This document shows positions 1-8,640 of a stretch of 64,000 bases of DNA, piece by piece. Each line of letters begins with the position of its first letter. Positions within the stretch are counted from its first letter, which is position 1. Under the pieces are notes generated by a model. That model worked only from the letters and a program-made list of their open reading frames with translations, did no database searches and was not told where the DNA came from. Where the stretch lies: positions 3,576,001 through 3,640,000 of the forward strand of contig NZ_CP023692.1 of assembly GCF_008704935.1 (NCBI RefSeq). The letters run 5' to 3'. The position numbers and the translations under genes were made by a program. The stretch comes from Streptomyces vinaceus (GTDB taxonomy: Bacteria > Actinomycetota > Actinomycetes > Streptomycetales > Streptomycetaceae).

Positions 1-645
1 CTGATCGTCGACGACCAGATGATGGTCCGGGAGGGCTTCTCCGTCCTGCTGAACGCGATGGACGGCATCGAGGTGGTCGGCGAGGCGGTGGACGGGCGTG
101 AGGCCATCGCCAAGGTGGCCGCGCTGCGGCCGGACGTGGTGCTGATGGACATCCGGATGCCCGTGATGAACGGGCTGGAGGCGACGCGGGAGATCGTGGC
201 CTCGGACACGGACGCCAAGGTGCTGGTCCTGACGACCTTCGACCTCGACGAGTACGTGTACCAGGCCCTGCGGGCCGGGGCCTCCGGGTTCCTGCTGAAA
301 GACGCCTCGGCCCGGCAGCTGGCCGAAGGGGTGCGGGTGGTGGCCTCCGGTGAGGCACTGTTGGCGCCGACGGTCACCAAGCGGCTGATCCTGGAGTTCT
401 CGAAGCTGTCGACCCCGCCGAAGCCGGCGGATCCGGCGGGGATAGGGGAGTTGACCGAGCGGGAGACGGAGGTACTGGTGCTGATCGCGCAGGGGCTCTC
501 CAACGCGGAGATAGCGGACCGGCTCATCGTCGCGGAGTCCACGATCAAGACGCACGTGAGCCGGATCCTGGTGAAACTGGGCCTGCGCGACCGCACCCAG
601 GCCGCGGTGTTCGCGTACGAGACCCGACTGGTGACCCCGGCCTAG
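1..645 (+). CDS. NarL/LuxR-type response regulator, 5' end missing
   Basis: DNA-binding half of a two-component system. The frame is open from the first base (LIVDDQ), so only a few N-terminal residues lie outside the window. The receiver domain shows the acidic pair DD at the start, the phospho-acceptor Asp in VVLMDIRMP, and the switch region with Lys in GFLLKD. A linker leads to a C-terminal LuxR helix-turn-helix (ELTERETEVL, then GLSNAEIADRL and STIKTHVSRIL). The sensor kinase is probably just upstream, outside the window. The target genes cannot be read from sequence. Confidence 0.93.
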   Translation: MIVDDQMMVREGFSVLLNAMDGIEVVGEAVDGREAIAKVAALRPDVVLMDIRMPVMNGLEATREIVASDTDAKVLVLTTFDLDEYVYQALRAGASGFLLKDASARQLAEGVRVVASGEALLAPTVTKRLILEFSKLSTPPKPADPAGIGELTERETEVLVLIAQGLSNAEIADRLIVAESTIKTHVSRILVKLGLRDRTQAAVFAYETRLVTPA

Positions 646-731
646 CGGGGCCGGCGACACCCCGGCGCGGCGACTCCCCGGAGCGCGGGGGAGCCGGCGC
701 CCCCGGAGCGCGGGGGCCGGCGGCCGCCCTT

Positions 732-1091
732 CTATGCGGCGAGGAGTTCCAGGACGGCCCGTACGGCGTCGAGGACGGGCTGGCCGAGCGCGCCGGCCGT
801 GGCGGCGATGCCCGCGACGGCCATCAGGGCCCGGTGCCGCTCCTCCGGCGGAACCGCGTCGGAGTCGGCCGCCAGGGCCGGGAGCGCGTCGTCGAGGGAC
901 CGCGCGGTCAGCGGGGACACCTGCTCGCGCAGCTCCGCCAGCAGGACGACCAGCTCGCGGACGGCTTCCGCCAGGGCCGGATCGGCCGGGCGGACGGACG
1001 CGGGATCCGGGCCGTGGTTGACCATGCCGGTGTTGTGCGTGCCGCCGTGCATGTTGACGGTCCGGCCGAAGTAGTAGCTGTCCCCGCTCAT
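732..1091 (-). CDS. Small protein with N-terminal YYFG-VNM-GG-N-GM motif
   Basis: Unrecognised 119-aa protein. The N-terminus (SYYFGRTVNMHGGTHNTGM) is a glycine/asparagine-rich motif that also forms the C-terminus of the upstream gene product; the remainder is an Ala/Leu-rich helical domain without visible transmembrane segments. Its ATG overlaps the TGA of the upstream gene (ATGA at 1088-1091), so the two are translationally coupled and probably act together. Function unknown; see findings for the shared motif. Confidence 0.75.
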   Translation of the reverse strand: MSGDSYYFGRTVNMHGGTHNTGMVNHGPDPASVRPADPALAEAVRELVVLLAELREQVSPLTARSLDDALPALAADSDAVPPEERHRALMAVAGIAATAGALGQPVLDAVRAVLELLAA

Positions 1092-1768
1092 GCGGATGTC
1101 ATCCCCACGTTGTTGGAGCCGCCGTACATGTTCACGGCGTCGCCGAAGTAGTAGTTCCTCGGGTTGCTGATCGTCAGCCTCTCCACTCGGACGCGGAGTT
1201 CGGCGTCAGGGTTCTCGATCGCATGGGCGATCTGCTGGACGAGCCGGTTCAGGTGGCCGCTCTCCCCGGTGACCAGTGCGGTCGACTGCCCGTTCGACTC
1301 GACGGCCAGCACGAAAGGGGAGGGCGCGGTCAGTACCCGCAGCCAGTCCACGATGAAATAGAGCAGTCCGGCCGCGACGGCGAACCAGACGAACCGCGTC
1401 AAGCTTTCGAGGGTCTCGCGCTCCCGGCTGAAGATGTTCGCCGTACCCGCCAACAGCGTGAACCCCAGACCGGTCAGCAACGCGACCGCCGAGCGCTTCA
1501 GGAAGGCCAGCGTGGCTTCCTTGCGGCGCGGATGCAGGACGAACGTGTAGACGCGGGCCACGTTCTGGAGCGGGTAGACCGCCCCGCCCACCCACAACAG
1601 CCGTCTGGTGACGGTCAGATCCAGACTGGCCGGCAGCCCGGCCGAGGTCATCGGAGGCGGCCCCGGCGGTTGCTGCGGGACCGGCGGCGCGGACTGTGGC
1701 GGCGAGGCCGGCGGCCGGTGCCATGGCCTCTGCGGCTGCTGAGGCGCAGGTGGCTCTGTCGCTTCCAT
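1088..1768 (-). CDS. DUF6232-like membrane protein with C-terminal YYFG-VNM motif
   Basis: A 226-aa protein. A Pro/Gln-rich N-terminus (residues 1-45) is followed by a TVTRRLLWVGGAVYPL segment typical of actinobacterial DUF6232 proteins (family name from memory). Two hydrophobic stretches follow (SAVALLTGLGFTLLAG and RFVWFAVAAGLLYFIV), then a soluble domain. The C-terminal 20 residues contain YYFGDAVNMYGGSNNVGM, mirrored at the N-terminus of the next gene. Start chosen at the ATG of MEATEPP; the frame continues upstream without a good start. Function unknown; the coupling suggests a two-protein membrane/cytosol unit. Confidence 0.75.
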   Translation of the reverse strand: MEATEPPAPQQPQRPWHRPPASPPQSAPPVPQQPPGPPPMTSAGLPASLDLTVTRRLLWVGGAVYPLQNVARVYTFVLHPRRKEATLAFLKRSAVALLTGLGFTLLAGTANIFSRERETLESLTRFVWFAVAAGLLYFIVDWLRVLTAPSPFVLAVESNGQSTALVTGESGHLNRLVQQIAHAIENPDAELRVRVERLTISNPRNYYFGDAVNMYGGSNNVGMTSA

Positions 1769-1881
1769 ACATCCCCCTGAGATGGAACCGCATCGGAACG
1801 GAGCCCCATGAGAGCCTTCGCCGCGCGGGCCCCGCAAGGGGAGTTCCGGCCGTGCGCCGGGCGGTCTTCTACAGTGAAGGG

Positions 1882-3078
1882 ATGGGCTTTGATCCGTGGG
1901 ACGCCGCGTTCGTCGCCGATCCTTACCCCGCCTACCGCGAGCTGCGGGAGCAGGGACGGGCACTGTGGTGGGAGGCCACCGGGCAGTGGCTCGTACCGCA
2001 CTACGCCGACGTGAGCGCGCTGCTGCGCGACCGCCGGCTCGGCCGGACCTACCTGCACCGCTTCTCGCACGAGGAGTTCGGCCGCCAGGCCCCGCCCCCG
2101 GGGCACGAGCCCTTCCACGTCCTCAACGACAACGGCCTGCTGGACCTGGAGGATCCCGCCCACGCCCGCGTACGGCGGCTGGTGTCCAAGGCGTTCACCC
2201 CGCGCACCGTGGAACAGCTGGCGCCCGCCGTGGACCGGATGGCCCGGGAGCTGGTCGGGCAACTCCTCGCCGACGGGGGCGGGGACCTGCTCACCGTCGT
2301 CGCCGAGCCGCTGCCCGTGGCGGTGATCGCCGAGCTGCTCGGGGTCCCGGAGTCGGACCGGGCCCTGCTGCGCCCCTGGTCGGCCGACATCTGCGGGATG
2401 TACGAGCTCCGCCCGGACGAGGAGACCGCGCGGCGGGCGGTCCGGGCGAGCGTGGAGTTCAGCGCCTACCTGCGCGAGCTGATCGCGGAGCGGCGCAAGG
2501 AGCCCGGCGAGGATTTGATCTCCGGTCTGATCGCCGCCCACGATGACGAGGGACGGCTCAGCGAGCAGGAGATGATCTCCACCTGCGTCCTCCTGCTCAA
2601 CGCGGGCCACGAGGCCACCGTGAACACCACCGTCAACGGCTGGTGGGCCCTCTTCCGCCACCCCGAGCAGCTCGCTTCGCTGAATTCCGAAAAGTTGTCC
2701 ACAGCTGTGGATGAACTGATGCGCTACGACACACCCCTCCAGCTGTTCGAGCGCTGGGTGCTCGACGACATCCGGGTCGGCGACACCCTCATCCCGCGCG
2801 GAGCCGAGGTCGCGCTGCTCTTCGGGTCCGCGAACCGGGACCCCGCCCGGTTCGAGCGGCCCGACGTCCTGGACCTCGTACGGGCCGACAATCCGCACCT
2901 CAGCTTCGGCGCGGGGATCCACTACTGCCTGGGCGCTCCGCTCGCGCGGCGGGAGCTGACCGCCTCCTTCGGCGCGCTGCTGGCAGACGGAGTCCCGCCC
3001 CTGAAGCTCGTACGGGAGCCTCGGTGGCGGGACGGGTACGTCATCCGCGGTCTGGACGAACTGCTCGTGGAGTTCTGA
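1882..3078 (+). CDS. Cytochrome P450
   Basis: A 398-aa haem monooxygenase, the normal size for soluble bacterial P450s. The I-helix oxygen-activation motif is AGHEAT (241-246), the K-helix ExxR is E278-L-M-R281, and the haem loop is FGAGIHYCLG with ligand Cys349. It lies alone between oppositely oriented genes; no ferredoxin or biosynthetic cluster is adjacent, so redox partners must be encoded elsewhere and the substrate is unknown. The start is the ATG before GFDPWD; a weak GAAGGG sits immediately upstream. The bacterial class (CYP107/CYP105-like) cannot be fixed by eye. Confidence 0.95.
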   Translation: MGFDPWDAAFVADPYPAYRELREQGRALWWEATGQWLVPHYADVSALLRDRRLGRTYLHRFSHEEFGRQAPPPGHEPFHVLNDNGLLDLEDPAHARVRRLVSKAFTPRTVEQLAPAVDRMARELVGQLLADGGGDLLTVVAEPLPVAVIAELLGVPESDRALLRPWSADICGMYELRPDEETARRAVRASVEFSAYLRELIAERRKEPGEDLISGLIAAHDDEGRLSEQEMISTCVLLLNAGHEATVNTTVNGWWALFRHPEQLASLNSEKLSTAVDELMRYDTPLQLFERWVLDDIRVGDTLIPRGAEVALLFGSANRDPARFERPDVLDLVRADNPHLSFGAGIHYCLGAPLARRELTASFGALLADGVPPLKLVREPRWRDGYVIRGLDELLVEF

Positions 3079-3094
3079 CCGTTCGGGGCGTGGA

Positions 3095-4669
3095 CTACGC
3101 GGCCAGGTCTCGGCGGCGCAGTGCCGTCAGGCCGGCCGCCAGCAGGCCCGCCGCCAGCGCGGTCAGCACCAGCAGCGGGGCCCAGGGCGGGGCCTCGGCA
3201 CCCGGCAGCTTGGGCAGGTGGGCGAAGGGAGAGAGGTTCAGGACGGCCTGCGGGAGGTTCAGCGCCGGGCCGATCCACCCCAGCGTCAGGGCGCCCCCGG
3301 CCACCGCCCAGGCGGCCACCGCGTACCGCGGGGCGGCGCCGTACAGGAGGGCCGCGAGGGCCCCGATCACCCAAACCGCCGGGAGCTGCGCGAGCGTCGC
3401 GCCCACCGCCGCCCCCACCCCCTCGCCGTGCCCGATCCCCAGGCCCAGACCGGCCAGCAGCAGGATCAGCGCAGAGCCGCCGAATGCCACCGCCAGATGG
3501 CCGCCGGCCCAGCGCAGCCGGCCGACCGCGTTCGCGAGCAGCGGCTCGGCGCGCTGCCCCGACTCCTCGCCGCTCAGCCGCAGCACCGCCGAGACGATGT
3601 ACAGGGCGGCGATCATGCCGAGCATCCCGGCCATCGTCGCGAGGAAGGCGTCCGCGATCCCGCTCCGCCCGCCCATCCGCTCGATGATCTCGCGGGTCCG
3701 CTCGTTGTCGCCGACCAGCTGCGTGGCCCCGTCCGTCATCGCGCCGAAGACCACCCCGGCCGCCAGGAACGCCAGGCTCCACCCGAGCAGGCCGCCCCGC
3801 TGGAGCCGCCAGGCCAGCGCCCCCGCGCTGCCGAGCCGGCCCTGCGCGGGACCCGGCCGGGCCGGCAGGAAGCCCATGCCCACGTCGCGCCGCCCGGCCA
3901 GCGCGTACGCCGCCGCGACCTGCACCGCCACGGCCGCCGCGAACAGGCCGAACACCCACCGGCGTTCGCCCGCGAAGGCCCGTACGTGCTCAAGCCAGCC
4001 CAGCGGCGACACCCACGTCATCGCGCTCGCTCCCCCGGCGCTCCCGGCGTCCCCGGCGGCGCGCAGCACGAAGGCCGCGCCGATCAGTGCGCCCGCGAGC
4101 CCCTTCGCGAGCCGGGCGCTCTCGGTGAGCTGCGCCGCGACGGCGGCCAGGGCCGCGAAGAGCGTTCCGGTGGCGCCGATGCCGAGCCCGAGGGCCGCCG
4201 CGCCGCCCGCCCCGCGCCCGGCGAGCCCGGCCGTCACCAGGAGCGCGGCCAGGCCGTTGGCCAGCAGGGCCGCGAGCAGGGCGGCCGTCAGCGGCGCCCG
4301 GCGGCCCACCATGGCGGCGGAGAGCATCTCCTGACGGCCCGTCTCCTCCTCTTCCCGGGTGTGCCGGACCACGATGACCAGGCTCATGATCCCTGCGAGC
4401 ACCCCGGCGAAGATCCCGCCGCGCCACGCGGTCAGGGCGCCGATGGAGTCACCGAAGGCCGGCCCGTACAGGGCGCGCAGCGAGCCGTTCGCGTCCATCG
4501 TCGCGAGCAGCCGGGCCCGCTCGGCGGCGCTCCCGTACACCGACTCCAGCGAGGCGGGCAGGCTGAGCACCAGCGTTGTCACGACCATGATCCAGACCGG
4601 CATCATCACGCGGTCGCGGCGCAGCGCGAGGCGCAGCAGCGTCCCGGTGCCGGCCAGTTGGTTCCTCAT
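3095..4669 (-). CDS. ABC exporter permease (multidrug type)
   Basis: A 524-aa integral membrane protein with about a dozen hydrophobic segments in two similar halves, as in permeases of actinobacterial drug exporters (for example LLRLALRRDRVMMPVWIMVV near the start of the first half and LAWRLQRGGLLGWSLAFLAAG in the second). Its ATG overlaps the stop of the ATP-binding gene (ATGA at 4666-4669), so the two form one operon and one transporter. The operon is divergent from a MarR-like regulator, suggesting inducible efflux. Substrate unknown. Confidence 0.9.
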   Translation of the reverse strand: MRNQLAGTGTLLRLALRRDRVMMPVWIMVVTTLVLSLPASLESVYGSAAERARLLATMDANGSLRALYGPAFGDSIGALTAWRGGIFAGVLAGIMSLVIVVRHTREEEETGRQEMLSAAMVGRRAPLTAALLAALLANGLAALLVTAGLAGRGAGGAAALGLGIGATGTLFAALAAVAAQLTESARLAKGLAGALIGAAFVLRAAGDAGSAGGASAMTWVSPLGWLEHVRAFAGERRWVFGLFAAAVAVQVAAAYALAGRRDVGMGFLPARPGPAQGRLGSAGALAWRLQRGGLLGWSLAFLAAGVVFGAMTDGATQLVGDNERTREIIERMGGRSGIADAFLATMAGMLGMIAALYIVSAVLRLSGEESGQRAEPLLANAVGRLRWAGGHLAVAFGGSALILLLAGLGLGIGHGEGVGAAVGATLAQLPAVWVIGALAALLYGAAPRYAVAAWAVAGGALTLGWIGPALNLPQAVLNLSPFAHLPKLPGAEAPPWAPLLVLTALAAGLLAAGLTALRRRDLAA

Positions 4670-5598
4670 CGCGACACGCCCGCCTTCACGTCGCCGCCGA
4701 CGCCACCCCCGTGGACGTCGTCCGCGTAGTGCCGCAGGAAGAGCTCCTCCAGCGTGGGCGGCGTCGAGGTCAGCGACCGCACCCCCGAGTCGGCGAGCGA
4801 GCGCAGTACGGCGTCCAGCTTGTCCGTGTCGGCCTGGAGGCGGATCTTCAGCCCCCGCACCTCCACGTCGTGCACGCCGGGCAGGTGCGCGATCCCGTTC
4901 GGCGGGCCGGCGAGCTCGGCGCTGATCGACGTACGCGTCAGGTGGCGCAGGTCGGCCAGCGTGCCCGTCTCCACCGTGCGGCCCTTGCGGATGATGCTGA
5001 CCCGGTCGCAGAGGGTCTCAACCTCGCTCAGGATGTGCGAACTGAGCAGCACGGTCCGCCCGGCGGCGCGCGCCTCGGCGACGCAGCCCTGGAAGACCCC
5101 CTCCATCAGCGGGTCCAGTCCGGAGGTGGGCTCGTCGAGGATGAGCAGCTCGGCGTCGGAGGAGAAGGCGGCGACGAGCGCGACCTTCTGCCAGTTGCCC
5201 TTGGAGTACGTCCGCCCCTTCTTGGTGGGGTCCAGCTCGAACCGCTCGATCAGCTCGGCGCGCCGGGCCCGGTCCAGGCCTCCGCGCAGCCGCCCGTAGA
5301 GGTCGATGACCTCGCCGCCGGAGAGGTTGCGCCACAGGGTGACGTCGCCGGGGACGTAGGCGACGCGGCGGTGCAGTTCCACGGCGTCGGCCCAGGGGTC
5401 GCCGCCGAGCAGCTCGGCGGTTCCGGAGTCGGCGCGCAGCAGGCCCAGCAGGACGCGGATGGCGGTCGACTTGCCGGAGCCGTTGGGGCCGAGGAAGCCG
5501 TGGACCTCGCCGGTGGCGACCGAGAGGTCGAGACCGTCCAGTGCGCGGGTGCGGCCGAACGCCTTGTGGAGTCCGGCGACCCTGATTGCCTTCGTCAT
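4666..5598 (-). CDS. ABC exporter ATP-binding protein
   Basis: A 310-aa ATPase that powers the permease encoded directly downstream. Walker A is GPNGSGKS, the signature motif is degenerate (TYSKGNWQKV instead of LSGGQ), Walker B is LLILDEPTSGLDP, and the switch His is in LLSSHILSEVE. The C-terminal extension of about 80 residues is typical of drug-export ATPases of the DrrA type. Start ATG at 5598. The intergenic region to the divergent regulator (5599-5673) contains a perfect inverted repeat. Confidence 0.94.
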   Translation of the reverse strand: MTKAIRVAGLHKAFGRTRALDGLDLSVATGEVHGFLGPNGSGKSTAIRVLLGLLRADSGTAELLGGDPWADAVELHRRVAYVPGDVTLWRNLSGGEVIDLYGRLRGGLDRARRAELIERFELDPTKKGRTYSKGNWQKVALVAAFSSDAELLILDEPTSGLDPLMEGVFQGCVAEARAAGRTVLLSSHILSEVETLCDRVSIIRKGRTVETGTLADLRHLTRTSISAELAGPPNGIAHLPGVHDVEVRGLKIRLQADTDKLDAVLRSLADSGVRSLTSTPPTLEELFLRHYADDVHGGGVGGDVKAGVSR

Positions 5599-5618
5599 GA
5601 TTCTGAACGTACGCTACT

Positions 5619-5634
5619 TTCACAAACTTGTGAA
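5619..5634. promoter_or_regulatory. Inverted repeat, probable operator of the MarR-like regulator
   Basis: TTCACAA-AC-TTGTGAA is a perfect 7-bp inverted repeat lying between the divergent ATPase gene (start 5598) and regulator gene (start 5674). Its position and size fit an operator for a winged-helix dimer controlling both directions. That the neighbouring regulator binds it is inferred. Confidence 0.6.
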
Positions 5635-5673
5635 GCTCGGGAAACATATAAAGTCGGGAGGGTGGCGGACGAC

Positions 5674-6177
5674 ATGAACACGCAGGCACCTGACGTACGG
5701 AGCGACGAGGCGGCGGTCTCCCGCTTCGTGGAGCGCTTCGCAGCGCAGCTGACCGAGGCGGGGATGCAGCGGATGGCCTCGCGGGTCTTCGCGCAGCTGC
5801 TCGCGAGCGACAGCGGGTCGATGACCTCGGCGGAGCTGAGCGAGGCGCTCCAGATCAGCCCGGCGGCGGTGTCGGGGGCCGTGGCCTACCTGACGCAGGT
5901 GACCATGGTCAGCCGGGAGCGGGAGCCGGGCTCCCGCCGGGACCGCTACGTCCTGCACAACGAGCTCTGGTACGAGACCTTCACCCGGCGCGACCAGGTG
6001 CTGGCCCTCTTCGAGAAGACCCTGCGCGACGGCGCGGCCGGGGTCGGCACGGACACCCCGGCGGGCACGCGCATGGCGGAGACGGCCGCGTTCTTCGCGT
6101 TCCTGCAGGGCGAGATGCACGCGATGATGGACCGCTGGCGGGCCCACCGCGCCACCCTGGACCTGCCGAACCCGTAG
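5674..6177 (+). CDS. MarR/GbsR-type transcriptional regulator
   Basis: A 167-aa winged-helix protein: N-terminal helices, then the DNA-binding domain (MTSAELSEALQISPAAVSGAVAYL), a wing rich in Arg (SREREPGSRRDRY), and a C-terminal dimerisation helix bundle. It is divergent from the ABC exporter operon and probably controls it. The ATG is preceded by GGGAGG at about 12 bases; a GTG at 5662 in the same frame would add four residues but overlaps that ribosome-binding site. Confidence 0.87.
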   Translation: MNTQAPDVRSDEAAVSRFVERFAAQLTEAGMQRMASRVFAQLLASDSGSMTSAELSEALQISPAAVSGAVAYLTQVTMVSREREPGSRRDRYVLHNELWYETFTRRDQVLALFEKTLRDGAAGVGTDTPAGTRMAETAAFFAFLQGEMHAMMDRWRAHRATLDLPNP

Positions 6178-6267
6178 CCCGCACCGCCGCCCGTCCCACC
6201 CGCCCGCACCGGCTCCCGGCAGCCCGGCGAGCCGCTGCCCCCGCCGAGCCGCCACCTCGCCGAGCCG

Positions 6268-7098
6268 CTACCCCCGCGGCAGCGTCAGCGACCACGCCCC
6301 CGGCCGGAGCGTCCACGTACGGCGCCGGACCGGGCCCGCCACCAGCGAGTCCGCCCGGTAGCGGAAGTCCGGGCCCGACACCGTCACCGAGGCCGCCCGC
6401 ACCCGCAGCGAGGAGCCGCCCGCCAGCCGCAGCGTCACCTCCGCCACCCCGCCGGAGGACGGCACCGCCGCCATCCGCAGGTCCTCCACCACCCGGTCCA
6501 CGTCCACCAGCAGCTGACCGTCCGCCTCCACCCGCAGCCGGTGCCCCACCCTGGGCCCCGCCGGGACCAGCGTGCGCACCAGCGAGCGGTACGCGCTCCA
6601 CACCGACGGCCCCGAGGGCCTCGCCGCCGCCCGGACGGGCGGAATCCGCAGGTCCCCGAGGACCACCCCGTCGCTGTCGTCCACCAGCAGGTCCCGCGTC
6701 CGTACGGCCCCGTCCAGCACCGCCCGCGCCGCCGCCACCGCCGACAGCGGGACACCCAGCGAGCGCGCCAGTCCCAGCGACCCCACCTGCCCCACCGGAA
6801 TCAGCGAAACGGCGCCGCTCCCGAGCCCGCGCTCCCGGTGCAGCAGCCCCACGGCCCGGACCAGCGCCCGGTCGTCGCCCACGATCACCGGCTGACGATG
6901 ACCCCGGCGGGCGAGGGCCCGCGCAAACTCCTCCTGCGAGTCCGGGAGGCAGATTTTCGCCGCGGCTCCCGCCGACAGAACATCCTTCGCGATCCGCACG
7001 GACTCGCCGTCAAGACGGCGGGCGACCGGGTCGACGAGCACGAGCAGGCCGCCTACCGGCGCGCCCGCATGGCTCATGGTGGGCTCTGGAGCCGACAC
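6268..7098 (-). CDS. Diacylglycerol kinase-like protein, catalytic motifs lost
   Basis: A 276-aa protein with the lipid-kinase layout (N-terminal LLVLVDPVARRLDG-type strand, middle nucleotide-binding region, C-terminal beta domain ending in RTWTLRPGAWSLTLPRG). The expected GGDGT loop reads IVGDDRALV and the expected GTxND motif reads VGQVGSLGLAR, so catalysis looks unlikely. Start chosen at GTG 7098 because GAGGAAGGA lies 6-7 bases upstream; longer in-frame starts lack a ribosome-binding site. Divergent from purA. It could be a lipid-binding or regulatory paralogue. Confidence 0.7.
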   Translation of the reverse strand: MSAPEPTMSHAGAPVGGLLVLVDPVARRLDGESVRIAKDVLSAGAAAKICLPDSQEEFARALARRGHRQPVIVGDDRALVRAVGLLHRERGLGSGAVSLIPVGQVGSLGLARSLGVPLSAVAAARAVLDGAVRTRDLLVDDSDGVVLGDLRIPPVRAAARPSGPSVWSAYRSLVRTLVPAGPRVGHRLRVEADGQLLVDVDRVVEDLRMAAVPSSGGVAEVTLRLAGGSSLRVRAASVTVSGPDFRYRADSLVAGPVRRRTWTLRPGAWSLTLPRG

Positions 7099-7261
7099 CT
7101 CGGTCCTTCCTCGGGTAGCATCTTTGTGCAAGAGGCCCTTGCGCTATTGCGCCAGGGCCTTCGTCTATTCCGGGGTACCGGTCCGACGGCTCAGCCTGCG
7201 GTGTACATCGTCGTACGCCCCCTGACCTTGGACATGCCCCATCCGGAAGAGGTGTACGCCT

Positions 7262-8545
7262 GTGCCCGCTCTTGTGCTGCTCGGAGCTCAGTGGGGTGAC
7301 GAGGGCAAGGGAAAGGCCACCGACCTGCTCGGTGGATCCGTTGACTATGTGGTGCGCTACCAGGGTGGCAACAACGCCGGCCACACGGTCGTCGTAGGCG
7401 ACCAGAAGTACGCGCTGCACCTTCTCCCTTCCGGCATCCTCTCCCCCGGATGCACCCCGGTCATCGGCAACGGCGTCGTCGTCGACCCGGCCGTCCTGCT
7501 CTCCGAGCTGCGCGGCCTGAACGAGCGCGGCATCGACACCTCCAAGCTGCTCATCAGCGGCAACGCGCACCTGATCACGCCGTACAACGTCACCCTCGAC
7601 AAGGTCGGCGAGCGCTTCCTCGGCAAGCGCAAGATCGGTACGACCGGCCGCGGCATCGGCCCGACGTACGCGGACAAGATCAACCGCATCGGCATCCGCG
7701 TCCAGGACCTGTACGACGAGTCGATCCTCACCCAGAAGGTCGAAGCGGCGCTGGAGGGCAAGAACCAGCTCCTCGCGAAGCTGTACAACCGCCGCGCGAT
7801 CGACGTCGCCCAGATCGTCGAGGAGATGCTCCAGTACGCGGAGCAGATCAAGCCGTACGTCGCCGACACCACCCTGATCCTCAACAACGCGCTCGACGAG
7901 GACAAGGTCGTGCTCTTCGAGGGCGGCCAGGGCACCCTGCTCGACGTCGACCACGGCACCTACCCCTTCGTCACCTCCTCGAACCCGACTGCGGGCGGCG
8001 CCTGCACCGGCACCGGCGTGGGCCCGACGAAGATCAGCCGCGTCATCGGCATCCTGAAGGCGTACACGACCCGCGTCGGCGCCGGCCCGTTCCCGACCGA
8101 GCTCTTCGACCAGGACGGCGAGGACCTGCGCCGCATCGGCGGCGAGCGCGGCGTCACCACCGGCCGCGACCGCCGCTGCGGCTGGTTCGACGCGCCGATC
8201 GCCCGTTACGCCACCCGCGTGAACGGTCTGACGGACTTCTTCCTCACCAAGCTGGACGTGCTGACCGGCTGGGAGCAGATCCCGGTCTGCGTCGCGTACG
8301 AGATCGACGGCAAGCGCGTCGAGGAGCTCCCTTACTCGCAGACGGACTTCCACCACGCGAAGCCGATCTACGAAAACCTGCCCGGCTGGTCCGAGGACAT
8401 CACCAAGGCCAAGACGTTCTCGGACCTCCCGAAGAACGCCCAGGCGTACGTGAAGGCCCTGGAGGAGATGTCGGGCGCCCCGATCTCCGCGATCGGCGTC
8501 GGCCCCGGCCGCACCGAGACGATCGAGATCAACTCGTTCCTCTAG
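7262..8545 (+). CDS. purA: Adenylosuccinate synthetase
   Basis: A 427-aa enzyme of AMP synthesis: IMP + aspartate + GTP to adenylosuccinate. The N-terminal P-loop GDEGKGK (residues 12-18) includes the catalytic Asp; NNAGHTVV carries the catalytic His; TTGRGIGP and the C-terminal GRTE/ETIEINSFL region are family hallmarks, and the length is normal. The GTG start is preceded by AAGAGG. Transcribed alone, with a strong hairpin immediately after the stop. The 163-bp upstream region shows no obvious riboswitch. Confidence 0.98.
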   Translation: MPALVLLGAQWGDEGKGKATDLLGGSVDYVVRYQGGNNAGHTVVVGDQKYALHLLPSGILSPGCTPVIGNGVVVDPAVLLSELRGLNERGIDTSKLLISGNAHLITPYNVTLDKVGERFLGKRKIGTTGRGIGPTYADKINRIGIRVQDLYDESILTQKVEAALEGKNQLLAKLYNRRAIDVAQIVEEMLQYAEQIKPYVADTTLILNNALDEDKVVLFEGGQGTLLDVDHGTYPFVTSSNPTAGGACTGTGVGPTKISRVIGILKAYTTRVGAGPFPTELFDQDGEDLRRIGGERGVTTGRDRRCGWFDAPIARYATRVNGLTDFFLTKLDVLTGWEQIPVCVAYEIDGKRVEELPYSQTDFHHAKPIYENLPGWSEDITKAKTFSDLPKNAQAYVKALEEMSGAPISAIGVGPGRTETIEINSFL

Positions 8546-8554
8546 GACCCACCG

Positions 8555-8598
8555 CGCGAAAGGGGCGGTGCGCCGCGCGGCGCACCGCCCCTTTCGCG
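8555..8598 (+). terminator. Rho-independent-type hairpin after purA
   Basis: Perfect 20-bp inverted repeat (8555-8574 with 8579-8598) around a 4-base loop, starting 10 bases after the purA stop and followed by no T run, as is common in Streptomyces. It can act in both directions between purA and the convergent hydrolase gene. Confidence 0.85.
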
Positions 8599-8640
8599 TG
8601 CCCGGACCGGCGCCCCGGACCAACGGCGGCGGGCAGGGCC

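Noticed and set aside
1882..3078. P450 as part of a biosynthetic operon
   Set aside because: Both neighbours are on the opposite strand and unrelated; no ferredoxin gene is adjacent.
4711..6177. Long open frame antisense to the ABC ATPase running into the MarR-like gene
   Set aside because: High-GC antisense frames are commonly open; the first half is the reverse of a certain ATPase gene. Only the MarR-like end is real.
7099..7261. Riboswitch or leader upstream of purA
   Set aside because: No purine-riboswitch-like conserved core or clear alternative hairpins could be recognised by eye.
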